The notes below the pieces were generated by a model. It saw only the letters and a list, made by a program, of their open reading frames with translations. It searched no databases and was not told where the DNA came from. Positions 53,927 through 64,000 of a stretch of 64,000 nt of DNA are shown here, piece by piece. The position numbers and the translations under genes are program-made. Origin of the DNA: Acanthochlamys bracteata (taxonomy: Eukaryota > Streptophyta > Magnoliopsida > Pandanales > Velloziaceae); NCBI GenBank assembly GCA_019914995.1, contig CM034133.1:1178001-1242000 (forward strand), written 5' to 3'. Positions within the stretch are counted from its first letter, which is position 1, and every line of letters begins with the position of its first letter.

Positions 53927-55603
53927 ATGGTTTTGATTCAAGTGAAGATCGAGGGCAAAGAGGAAATCCTTTTTCTCTATGAATGTTCCTGCTTCTGCAC
54001 CGTTGATGAAGTAGCGGATTCAGTTAACGAGATATGTAATCTCCAATCACAGATCGACACAATCTCTGTTCAACTTAGAGCAAAACTTCTCACTGATGCC
54101 TTCAAAGGTAACCCTTTTTTACTTATTACAATTCACAGAGATGTATTGTGGCTGGTTCATGGTTGATTATTGTGTTTCAGAGAGTTGTCGTGAAGTGGCG
54201 ATTGCTCTGGATAGAACCTTGTCAGAAGCAGAGGCTTATGTATCGAAGGTTGGATTTTCGTGTTTCAGAAAGTACTTTGAATTATTTGGATTTGGTTCTG
54301 TTTATGGGAGCACTATCTCGTTGGCATCACGCAGCTTTTTAAAAAGAATTACTGAAGAAAAGTTGTTCTTAATTGATCACAGGAGCAAGTTTCGCACAAT
54401 AAAACCTTGTTGGCTTATGTTCTTAAAGACCACATTAGGTGTATTGAGAAAGAAGTGAAGGTTGCTCAGTCCAGGGGAACAGTCCAGTTGAATCTATCAC
54501 AAATTCTTGAGGGTAAAACTCCACTTATGCTATTATGGTACTTTTAAGTTTTGATCTTATCTCTCGTTTTAATTCCCTTCTTTGAGTATCTATGCAATTT
54601 GAAATGAACAAGGATGATTATTTGCCCATTAAAGGAACCAACATAGTTCTGGGAGTTTCAGAATATGTCTAGTAAATGTCAAGCTTGACATTTGAGATGG
54701 CTTTTGAAGTATACTGTTCTGTTAAATTCTGCCTTCCTAGTTTAGTATGGCTGAATCTATTTAATTTCTAGTCCTGTAAAGATAATTCTGCAATCCATGC
54801 TGAAGTTTACATTTTATTTGAATAGAATATTAGTTGGTTCATGCCAGGCATGATAGTACATTTAGATTGTTGCTACAAATATGATGAGGAGACAACTATG
54901 GGAAACCATTGTTTTTGTACTACAGCTTCTGGTTCTGTGTGATTGTCATTATACGATTGTCTTGTTCGTGATACCCTCTTTTCTACGGTACGCTCTAGCT
55001 ACCTTGTGTGGTTATCTACCTGATGTGTGTTCTGTTTTAATTCTCCTAAATAGCCACACAGATTTTGCTTTAATTTTATGTTACATTTTAGCACTAGACT
55101 AATGGTTGCCCAAAGCTTGCCTATTCAAATAATTTCTTGAGGTCAACATGTAGTATTAGACGTTATAAGTTTAGAAGCCTACAAAGTTTTAAGAAACTCT
55201 CAGTCAGACTAATGGTTCCCAAATATTCAGGCCTTCCACATAGGCAATATAATGAAGGAGCTGAACTCTGGTGGGCAGGAAAACAACTCAATAAGGGTAA
55301 AATGTTAAGTGATTATATTGGTAAAAATGAGAAGACAAAGGTATGTCAGTTTCACATACCCCGGCATTCATATAATTATGTCTCTCATATAAAGCGCCCT
55401 AATCATATTCATGATGGCAGATGGTGATAAAACTGAAGCCAGCTTCTGAACCAGAAAGTGCAATACTGGAGTTAACTTACATGATTGAAAGCATCCTAGT
55501 GAGTCTGAATATTTCTGTTAGCTTTGAGCCTTTGAGAACGATAAACATGAGGACTTTCCCAAGAAGTGTTAGCTTTGAGCTGCAAGGAGACTACTTTTCC
55601 TGA
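53927..55603 (+). CDS. CFAP298/C21orf59-like protein
   Basis: Five exons (53927-54107, 54181-54248, 54383-54512, 55231-55340, 55421-55603) join in phase to 223 residues. The N-terminus MVLIQVKIEGKEEILFLYEC and TVDEVADSVNEICNLQSQID resembles the small ubiquitin-like start of CFAP298 (C21orf59/Kurly). Exon 4 encodes AELWWAGKQLNKGKMLSDYI followed by GKNEKTK, the hallmark of the family. In animals the protein supports assembly of ciliary dynein arms; plants lack motile cilia, so its role here is unknown. The C-terminus after GKNEKTK (VIKLKPASEPESA...) does not keep the expected conserved tail, so this copy may be truncated or mis-spliced in my model. It follows the WD40 pseudogene by about 240 bp. 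Confidence 0.68.
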
Positions 55604-57705
55604 TTATTCATCTTAGAGCATAGATTAGCGTGCGTCTTGTTCATGAGTTCAGATAAACTAAATAGTTAATTGTGTGAATTTTTCTGTATGTTTGAACGTT
55701 ACTGCTGTTAGAGATTTAAGAAATCAGTTTGGTTATGGTTGTTAAGGCTATTCTATAATACGAAACAAAATGGAAACAGTTGCTTGACAAAATCAGTCAT
55801 ATGGATGAAACGAATGTATATGAATGTATATGAAACGAATTTTACATAGATCATGTTCTACATATGAACACTTCCACTCATTTATGAATTTTACGTAGAT
55901 CATGTTCTACATATGAACACTTGTACTATGACATGATCCTGCTCTGTAAATGAATATTCCTCCTATAATTCAGAGATTGTATCCAGCCATGCAACCAAGT
56001 TTTTTACTTGGGGGTTACAACTTAGTGGCTGTACAAAAAATTCATTTTCAAAATTGTCAGTTATTTCCTTTTCAAATTTAAATACTATCATAAGAAGAAG
56101 ATGATGACAGCGTGCAAGATGATAACACGTGGAATTTGTGCTTTTGTTTCCTTATAGTTGTTGGAAAAGGGATCCTTGTTATCTGCCCATCAGCTCTCCA
56201 AGTGCTTATCAATTACAGTGGGTAGGTTCTTCAGCTTTCTTTTACTTTAAACTTGTCAAAACTTTCACTGACATAATCGCCTATTTAAGGTTTGCTTGTC
56301 TCCACTTAAAATGTCCTTGACTGTCTTGTACTCTACTTAGTTTTCTGCCATTGGTTGGACTTTACTATCATCATTGTTGTTTGTTACGTTACAAGCATAA
56401 GAGTGCATGATGCAAGATTGGATGTATAATTTCAGCACTTTAACAGGATAGTGATTATATTAATTTATGTTTGGAGACACTATTTTTGTCTGTAACTTTT
56501 CTAGTCAGTAGGTTATCCACTGATTATTTTTGTTGTCAGGTGTAGTTATTATGAGCAGACTTTTAGTTGTCAGAGGTTGTCTTAAGCTCTCTTATTGACG
56601 AGGAAATATATCTGTAATATATAAAATGATTTATAGAGCGTTATGTGAACTACATTGCTGCAGCTGCAATAACATTGCCTTAAATCCTGGTAGTATACTT
56701 TCAACTTTTTGCTAGGAAAATTGAACTGGTCTGCTCTTATTTAACAAAGGAAATAGACGTTTTCTGGACCACCTCTGCAGGCTTCTGTAGAGATATTAAT
56801 CTCAGAATTGATTTCATTTCACTTGTTATGTGCAACAGCAGCCATTCAATAGATTCCATCAACAATAACCTACCAATGTAAGTGCATGAAAAGAGAAGAA
56901 AACAACCTTCTCCTAAGTATTAAAGAGACTCATAGGTTTTCTTCCTGCACTAATCCTATTTGTAAAGTTGCTGGATTATTTCCTTAAATCAGGAATACAA
57001 TGTTTGCTATCAGAAACTTTAGAATCAAGTTCTTCTAGCATTTATAGTTATTTGGAAAAGCTAAAAGAAATACCAGCAGCTTTAATAAAGTAGTGCTAAG
57101 CTTCCTCTTGTTCAACATTGTCTTCACCTTTTGAAAAGCTTATGATGATTATGCAGATCCCTGCAACAGTCTTATATGGAGAATCACTTGAAAGAAAGCA
57201 ACTTCCTATTTGGTATAACATTAATGGTTAGTGTCTGAAGAACTTCTGAATTGGCATTATTCGAATTTAAGATGGCGCATTACAGACTGTTTGGATTATA
57301 TTGTCATATATGCCTGTCTACAATCACACATTTTAGTATGGAATCTAGTGAGGAAATAAATAAAAAAAGGGAACCCACTCACAACTCCTATTAAGTTATT
57401 AGCCATAGTATTCATGTATGTGGTAGTTCGACAAATTTTTGAACCCAAGATTTGCAATATACAGAAAAATAAGAGAAAGAAGCCTTAATTATAAAGACAA
57501 AGCTGTATAGCTGTATATGAAGGAACAAAATTAAGTTATCATGAAATTTACTGGTTACATTTTGGAGCGAAGCTCACTGAGTTGCCACATGTATCGATCC
57601 AATCATGAATAGGACTAGTTCATATGAGAAAGAACAAATGTAAAAGACAAGATGAAACAACTCTGATCAGTTACATATATTCATCTGAACTTAGAAGAGC
57701 TTTGA
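55604..57705. other. Intergenic region, 2.1 kb
   Basis: No supported gene. It contains a two-copy 37-bp repeat (55837-55922). A short stretch near 56153-56220 translates as GKGILVICPSALQVL, vaguely like a SNF2 helicase motif, but nothing else of such a gene is nearby. The right end is probably 3'UTR of the MAKR gene. Confidence 0.45.
55837..55922. repeat. Two-copy 37-bp repeat, period 49 bp
   Basis: Units at 55837-55873 and 55886-55922 share GAATTTTAC, then AGATCATGTTCTACATATGA, then ACACTT, with one mismatch. Confidence 0.9.
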
Positions 57706-58668
57706 TTATCCCCTACAAAGCTTCAGCTTCTCCTGGTTCTGGCAAGCAGCAGCAATCCTTGAAGCTGTTGATGAATAAAATCCAATGTCACTTACGCTTT
57801 TTCTTGAACTGATCAGTTGTTGCGACATTTTACAATATGCTATAGCCCCTTGGATTGGTGTCTCTGCTTCTGACTTCACACTGCTGCTCCTCTTAAACAC
57901 CTGTGGCATTGATAGTGAAGACTTGCCCCTGAAATTCCATTTAGTAATACCGCTCAAAGACCTCCTGTGAGTGCATTCTTCGTCTGTAACCTTGTCTTTT
58001 GTTTGATTCTTTTCCTTCTGCTTCTGATCAAATGCATTCGTAATAGCACTATCTTTACAGCTGTAGCCTCTATGTTTCTGCTTCTCTATTACCTCCTTTA
58101 AGTACCCAGCCCTTCTGAAGAGGGACTTCAGATAAGCACCAGAAGCTTTCAACTTATGACTTATTGAACTTTGCCTGATCAATTTTAGCTTGTTGGACCA
58201 GCTCTTTTTGTGGTTTGATTGAACAAGCTGAGATGACCAATCATGGAAGAACTCCTCTGGGTTCAACTCACCACTGACATAACAAGAAGTAGTAGGAGAT
58301 ATATTGCATGACTCAAAGGGAGTGCCTTCTAAAGCAATTGTTTTATCATCACCTGTCGTCGTCGCCACATTTTCTTCTAAGAATGGATTGAAATCTTCCT
58401 TGTTATAAGAGTGTTCCAAAAGCTTTTGAACCATTTGCAATCTAGGTGGAAGATGAAGAGGAAGAAGCTTGCCTTTATAGAAAAGCTCATCCGCCGGGGA
58501 AGTTGTTGATTGCCTGTGAGGTGTTTCTGCTGACAACTGAAACTGGAACTCAAACTCTTGCGATGAATGCGGAGGAGAAGAAACACTGCAGTGGCAGAAG
58601 GCGGTAGAGCTGATCTCCATGTCAATGTATTCATCTTCATCAACAAGCTCTTCGTATGCCATGGCCAT
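57706..58668 (-). CDS. Membrane-associated kinase regulator (MAKR3/4-type)
   Basis: Single exon, 320 residues. MAKR proteins are plant-specific relatives of BKI1 that bind the plasma membrane through basic stretches and regulate receptor kinases; Arabidopsis MAKR4 acts in lateral-root formation. Signature features are the acidic start EDEYIDMEISS, EFEFQFQ, the highly conserved PADELFYKGKLLPLHLPPRL with QMVQKLLE, TPFESCNISPTTSCYVSGEL with NPEEFFHDW, and basic segments KKSWSNKLKLIRQSS and SHKLKASGAYLKSLFRR. The Ser-rich basic stretch HRRSLSGITKWNF follows, then the C-terminal IQGAIAYCKMSQQ and ASRIAA. No transmembrane segment is present. Two Met codons open the ORF (MAMAYEEL), and either could be used. 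It could be MAKR3 or MAKR4; a CEP135-like gene on its upstream side fits the At2g37380 (MAKR3) neighbourhood as I recall it. Confidence 0.92.
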   Translation of the reverse strand: MAMAYEELVDEDEYIDMEISSTAFCHCSVSSPPHSSQEFEFQFQLSAETPHRQSTTSPADELFYKGKLLPLHLPPRLQMVQKLLEHSYNKEDFNPFLEENVATTTGDDKTIALEGTPFESCNISPTTSCYVSGELNPEEFFHDWSSQLVQSNHKKSWSNKLKLIRQSSISHKLKASGAYLKSLFRRAGYLKEVIEKQKHRGYSCKDSAITNAFDQKQKEKNQTKDKVTDEECTHRRSLSGITKWNFRGKSSLSMPQVFKRSSSVKSEAETPIQGAIAYCKMSQQLISSRKSVSDIGFYSSTASRIAAACQNQEKLKLCRG

Positions 58669-59776
58669 ACTCTTCTGTTTCTCTTCAATCAGTTATGTTC
58701 ATTATCTTGTTGAATTCATTGTTCTTTGAAGGGAGAATTGAGTGCTAATTGTTGTTGTCAGCAGTGGTAGTTGAGACATTGGGAAGCAAAGCAGAGCCAA
58801 AACAAAGGAAAACAAAGCAAAGGAGAGTTAAGGGAGGGAAGGAATTGTGAAGAAGTGTAGCTGTTTGGGTATCCTTGAATGTAATTATAAAGAAAAAACT
58901 AAAAAACAAAGTGCCGAGGAGTTGTCAGCACTCAGTAGTTTGGAAATACCAACAATGCCAACTATTATATTAAACATGATTATGAAGATACCTTTGTTTC
59001 TTGGGTCCATATAGACTTATATTTCGCCTTCTTTTGTTCATGATTTTACATAAATATACACATAAAATATGTATACATTAAAGAAAAATGTCGATTATGT
59101 CGCTATTTTTTGGTGATAATTATAAAATTTGTGTTTGATTTGATGGTGATTGTCAATGCAGAGAACAATATAGGCATAATTGGTGAATGTGGAACCATAA
59201 AACATGGGAATGTGTCTTGTGATTGAAAGTGAAAGGCAACCTTTGTGAGTCTTGTTTATGTAGTGTAAGCAATTGAAAATTTCTTTTGCCATGCTTATCT
59301 AAGTTGTTGCAACTAACACTTACTAATTTAATTAACTAAAAAAATGATTGCTTTTGATTAAAACTTTGGGTACTTCGGTGATACAAATCCTACTTGGGGT
59401 TCTATAGTTTGGCATGATCATTCATATAATCAATACAACTCAATGGACCACATTAAAGTTGAAGTTCTTATTTGTTAATTTGGATAGAATTTGAAATAAT
59501 TGAGTGGTAAGGAACCTTACAAACACATTGGTACAACAGTCATAAGAAGCTAATTCTCTATTCTCCATTGAAGAAGAAAATTAACATAATAATTTCAACA
59601 AAAGAAATTAAGAATATATGGGTTGGACCTGTACCGCTTCATATAACTGGGCCAGCTTGTTTTGGATAATCAAGCCCAGATAAGAATCGCATGGTGGTAA
59701 TCTCATTATCAAACCTGTGGATTATAATCAGCTTTTTCCAAAATCATATCGCTAATAAAATATATAAATGTATAAA

Positions 59777-60075
59777 TTTGCAAAACAAGATTATATATTT
59801 TTTGCAAAATACAAATATTATTACGCAAGTTTGTGCTTTTCCTTTACGAGAGCGCTAATAGAGATAAACAAAAAGTTGTAGTGGACTGGTACCGTTATAA
59901 AGGTTTTTGCAAAATAGATCTTGTATTATGCGAGTGTACTTTACCTTTATGAGGGCCTAATCATACTAAACAAAGTTATAGCGGGCGGTTATTGTTGTAA
60001 GCTATTTTGTAAAACCAGACTTATTAAGGTTTTATCCGGATAATACTTTTCCATTTGAGGGTATACATTTCCTGC
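59777..60075. repeat. Decayed minisatellite, about 100-105 bp period
   Basis: Units start at about 59801, 59906 and 60006. They share TTTGCAAAATA..., ATTA.GC.AGT.TGTxCTTT.CCTTTA.GAG, and CTAAACAAAGTT/AAACAAAAAGTT with a following GGTTATTGTT/GGTACCGTTATA segment. A partial unit begins at 59777. Divergence is high, so it is old. Confidence 0.65.
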
Positions 60076-60172
60076 TCATATTGGACCGTATTTGTAAATA
60101 CATTTGATATAGGGCTCTAAACAAATCACTAAGGAATCAGATACTGTAAATATACGCTTTTGCAAAAGCAGA

Positions 60173-60222
60173 GTTCAATTAAACAGATTGAGCTTATCTG
60201 TTCAATTAAACAGATTGAGCTT
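60173..60222. repeat. 23-bp direct repeat, period 27 bp
   Basis: GTTCAATTAAACAGATTGAG plus CTT occurs at 60173-60195 and again at 60200-60222 with no mismatch. Confidence 0.92.
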
Positions 60223-60957
60223 TTTGCTAAATTAGTTTTGAGCTACCTTTATTGTAAATTAGGAAGGAGTCAAACTGCAACTAACTCTTATATGAATTAG
60301 CGAAATCAGCACATTATTACTGAGAGTTTGCACAAAGCTCTCATGAAATGCTTACGTTATTATACATGAAGAAACCGTGAACGCAACAGACCAGAAAATA
60401 AAGAAAAAAGTTTGGTTGGTGGTTTTGTTTTCATACTATAATCCCAATGAATCCATTTTTTAAAACAATTAAAAGAAAAAAAAAAGCAATTAAAAAGTTT
60501 TGTGTTCTATTTTCCGACCGTTGTTTGTACGTCTCTGAAAAAAATATGCATTCAGATAGCAACCAAATAGTTGACTATTAGGTGACTATCTAAAGGTGAG
60601 AAATCTCCTTATAACATAACTCACTTGTTATCAGCTAAATATAAGATCAATTTTATTTATAGAATCCTGAAAATTTTAATCATAATTAATTAGTTCAATA
60701 TAAATTATAATTTTTAATTATTACTATCATCAAAATCAACTTTATAATTCTACCAGTTTCCGAAGTCCACACTTCAAGTCAGTTCAGTTGTTGCTTGACA
60801 AGAATTTACAACGAGACCTTCACATTAAAAGCGTAAGAGGTGAACTTCACAACAAATGAGATCGTCATTCTGTGCTGTGAACTATTTACGTTGGAGGATT
60901 ACATTACATGGGAGAACACCTGGTTATACAACTCTATCCGAACTGAGGATTCTGGAC

Positions 60958-63900
60958 CTATTTCTTAAATTCTGACCTCAGTTCCTCTTCAAGTTCATCA
61001 AATTCCCAACCTTCTATATCTTGTGTCTTTGAGTCTCTGGTTGCCTTCCCAAACTCCTGTTCAAGCCTTGCCAACTCCGAATCTGGATCCAATGTTTCTT
61101 CAGATGAAGATGGTGATTCTTTCGGGGAGTTAGCTATATTCTCTTTCTTTTCAACAGATTCAACAATTGTGTGAGACTCATTCGAGTTTGTTTGTTGTCT
61201 CTCCTCAGTTGGTATTGCCTTCTCTTCAGGGATCTCAATAAGTAGTATTGGTCTTTCGATTGATTCAAATTCTGCTCTCAACTTTTCAATTTCAGCAAAC
61301 AATGTTTTAACACCACTGGCATCTCTCTTGCAACAGCAAGAAGCAACTTCTTATCTTTTTCAATGGAAGTAATGGTATATTGCAGTATAGAAAATTTGTA
61401 GTAGGTAGCATGGATGGAAGAATTATGTTAAGCACATTTTTAAGATGAATACCTTGGTCCATTATCATTTCCAGCATAATATAGCCCTTTCATGTGATCC
61501 ACAATGCTGAAAGTTGTTATAATCTGAAAATGTACCTAGTTGTTAAACATCTCCGTAATGTATGAGAAACATAATTAATTTATGATAGTTAAAAAATTCA
61601 TTGCTTCAGTGAGCTTGTTCTTTGTCGTCAGCAATAAATCATAATACCTAAAGAAGTAAGAGAGATATACCATTCTTTCAGTTTCTAAGTACTCCACCTC
61701 AACCAGTTTCTGTGGATTTGATTCAATGTCACTACTTGGAATGGTATCCTCAAGCCTGCAATTGCACCGAAAAACAACTTAAAACTGAATTCTCAGATTC
61801 TACTTGTATGTTAACAATAAAATTCGCCATCAATATACCTCTCTTTCAGTTTATGTAAGTTGCCAACAAACGTCCTGATGCGATCAACAGAAAGTCCCAG
61901 TTTCTCCTGTCATAAAACTCTAAATTCATCAGCCTCCCAGGCATGAGCACCCAAAGTAGCCAATAAAGCCACTGATGTTTGATATAGTTGTAACTTTTTG
62001 GATTAAATTCCAAGGGCAGAGCAAATAAACCTTGCAAGCCAGAAGGTGATGTCTGATCAACTTCTCATATATTTCTCCACATTTCTCTAGCTCATCACTA
62101 AAAAATAAGGAGATTGTTCCACCAAAAAGCAACAGTAGCAGATAATGAGAGACAAGATTCATCATTCATCAATTACAAAGATAATGCATATAGGCAGAAC
62201 TGCAGAAGTCATTCAACCAAGAATATGAAATCATACTTTGTCTGTTTCTCTGTTACTTCTGTGTATGAACTCTGTAGTTGCCAGGTATCTTCCAAGAAGT
62301 TTATCCAAGTCTTGACAACATCAGATTCCAATTTACATGAAGCAATAGATCTGGAAAGCTCATCTTCCTACCAAATGGGTGAAATATCTTAGTGAAACAA
62401 GTCTCAAAAACAGTGAAGTCCCTTTTTTTTCCCTTGTGGAAGCTCTAACCTTAGTTTTCAAGTGCATAACAAGTTGATTGCTTGCTTCATCAAATTGATC
62501 TCTTTCCTCCTTGGTCTTGCTAAGGCGCGCGTTTGCAGCAGCCAAAGATGCATTAACCTACAGACAGCAAATTTGCATTTGACAAGATACGACAGACTGG
62601 AGATTGTTAAATATAATTTAGTTAATAGGGAGATTTACAACTAGTACTAGAGAAAGAAACTTCCATCTAACGCCTCAACATGACTACAGGTGTAATGGAC
62701 TAAACAATTCATTAGCTTGCAACCAGTTCACCCAGGCTAAACTAGAGGCTAGAGCAATGATGCTTGGACTGTCCTAATAACAGGTTTGCATGATATGGTT
62801 GATCTAAGTCTTAGTATCAGCCACAGTTGATTTACCAGATCTGTAGGGATTGAGACGGCATCAACGATATTTCCAAATGATGGCCGATCTAGATCACTGA
62901 TCCTACATCAGTGGAAGATGATTAACAGATCAAGTGGGAGTAAGTGTGTTTCAGATGTCGGGAACGTGAACTCATGTCAGAAGATGCATTATGCCAATTT
63001 CGCTTAACATGGCATTTATAGCTCAATTGTAAAGAGGAGTACAGGAGCATGATGGGAATCTGAATTCAATGTAATCACGTACCCATTCATAAATTGCAGG
63101 TCCAAAATTTTGAGTCCCTTGGTTATCAGCACATCTACGTGGGTATATTAAGCATTTAATGACATGTTGTTTGAGAAGGAAAGAGATCTTTATGCAAAAA
63201 GAAGGCATTAGATAATACCTTTTAGCGATGGAAATAGCAGGAGAAAGAAACATCCACATTAAACTTCCCCATTCTTGGGAGCATACATTTATGTGTAAAA
63301 ATGGGGAAGGAAAGATACATAACATTATACAGCAAGGACAGTAACCTGTTTCAGTTGTGCCTCCAGTACATCTCTCTGCTTCTCCAGTCCAGCAACTTCA
63401 GCAGCCAACTCCTGAAACCAACAAAAAAAAGAGATTAAAAAGAAAACAAGAATTTAAATTAAGAGAACTTCATCCTCGACAACTATTTCAATTATAGTTT
63501 CCAATCATGCAAGACTACTGCAGTACAAATTGGTTATCCATGAGCTAATGAATAAAGCTTCATTAACAACCCATATATCTAGAAAGCAATTCAATATTAT
63601 TTTATAAGTGCATATGCAAAGCAGCTACATACCTTCTCAATTTCACTAACTTCTTTCTCTTTAACTACGCGAAAATTAAGAGCCTCTTCTTTCTGATTCC
63701 TGCACTCAATAATTTACCTTAAAAGTATAATACAAGCTTGATAGTCCCATAATTGAAGTTTCTGCAGCTCAAGAGAGTGGTCAACTAATTCAGCACATAG
63801 GCATGAGTCTCCATGACATTATATATTGATTTAGCAAAGGCAGATATGGAGTCAAATGAAAAATAGGTACGTCCTGAACTAAACTGATGTGCTAATGGAT

Positions 63901-64000
63901 GTTAACAAACATGCTTCATCTGACATTAGAAACCAACTAAACTACTTGTATTTAATGAGTAAGATGTTACAATGACTGCATCTAGGTGAGCCTAAATCTC
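60958..64000 (-). CDS. Coiled-coil protein, plant CEP135-like (3' part; runs off the window)
   Basis: Eleven exons of a minus-strand gene can be followed from the right: 63633-63699, 63346-63411, 62836-62902, 62450-62557, 62237-62367, 62031-62097, 61839-61906, 61671-61755, 61453-61523 and 60958-61324, with more 5' exons beyond 64000 or missed. Encoded pieces are almost all heptad-rich, for example NQKEEALNFRVVKEKEVSEI, ELAAEVAGLEKQRDVLEAQL, AANARLSKTKEERDQFDEAS, DELEKCGEIYEKLIRHHLLA and KLGLSVDRIRTFVGNLHKLK. Next comes the non-coil stretch TFSIVDHMKGLYYAG. The acidic C-terminus has ELARLEQEFGKA and ends WEFDELEEELRSEFKK. This resembles the plant centrosomal protein 135-like family (At2g37370-type). 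Plants have no centrioles, so the role is unclear. The exon count is by eye; the last two exons are phase-checked. Confidence 0.7.

Larger units (their letters stand above)
58669..60957. other. Intergenic region, 2.3 kb
   Basis: Upstream of MAKR and downstream of the CEP135-like gene. No exon was supported. It is AT-rich, with a decayed minisatellite (59777-60075) and a 23-bp direct repeat (60173-60222), both listed separately. The first 200 bp hold the MAKR leader and promoter. Confidence 0.45.

Noticed and set aside
56150-56225. Short SNF2-like stretch GKGILVICPSALQVL
   Set aside because: Only about 15 residues match, and I found no other helicase motif within 1 kb; too weak for a gene or pseudogene call.

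Overview
This window reads as nuclear DNA of a flowering plant, most likely a eudicot. Genes are split by short AT-rich GT-AG introns. The proteins are plant-specific or plant-type (377-residue actin with a leader intron, PGG-type ankyrin proteins, a MAKR protein, a chloroplast TPR protein, a cupin of the plant 11S-like type), and small TTA-flanked Tourist-like MITEs are scattered between and inside genes. No bacterial operons, viral genes or CRISPR arrays were seen.

Layout. 0.3-1.7 kb: decayed intron-bearing YrdC/Sua5-like copy (-). 2.3-5.9 kb: RuvB-like 1 AAA+ ATPase (+, 12 coding exons). 6.4-6.6 kb: TIR element. 7.5-8.5 kb: chloroplast TPR protein (-). 8.7-8.9 kb: MITE. 9.2-11.6 kb: dehydroascorbate reductase pseudogene (+). 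12.1-13.4 kb: F-box/DUF295 pseudogene (-). 14.2-16.9 kb: actin with a 1.2-kb leader intron (+). 18.2-20.9 kb: cupin (+). 21.6 kb: tRNA-Arg(UCG). 21.9-22.1 kb: MITE. 22.5-24.1 kb: ribosomal protein L35 (-). 24.8-28.4 kb: pectate lyase-like protein with no signal peptide (-). 29.4-32.8 kb: ankyrin-PGG protein (+). 33.4-36.0 kb: Nudix hydrolase 9-like (+). 38.2-41.9 kb: second ankyrin-PGG gene carrying two one-base frameshifts (+). 43.7-51.8 kb: UFL1, the UFM1 E3 ligase (+, 20 coding exons). 52.4-53.7 kb: WD40 pseudogene (+). 53.9-55.6 kb: CFAP298/C21orf59-like gene (+). 57.7-58.7 kb: MAKR3/4-type kinase regulator (-). 61.0 kb to the right edge: 3' part of a coiled-coil protein resembling plant CEP135-like proteins (-).

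The genes are independent housekeeping and signalling loci, not one pathway. NUDT9-like and UFL1 lying close together on one strand matches, as I recall it, their closeness in Arabidopsis (At3g46200 and At3g46220), which suggests old microsynteny. I found no clear undescribed biological system. The most notable features are four decayed gene copies in 64 kb, a six-copy peptide repeat at the N-terminus of one ankyrin protein, a pectate-lyase-fold protein that looks cytoplasmic and possibly N-myristoylated, a CFAP298-family gene in a plant, a changed P-loop in RuvBL1, and a TTA-flanked MITE family. All exon borders were inferred by eye from reading frame, GT-AG sites and family knowledge; codon phase was checked by arithmetic for most multi-exon genes, the exception being the partial CEP135-like gene.
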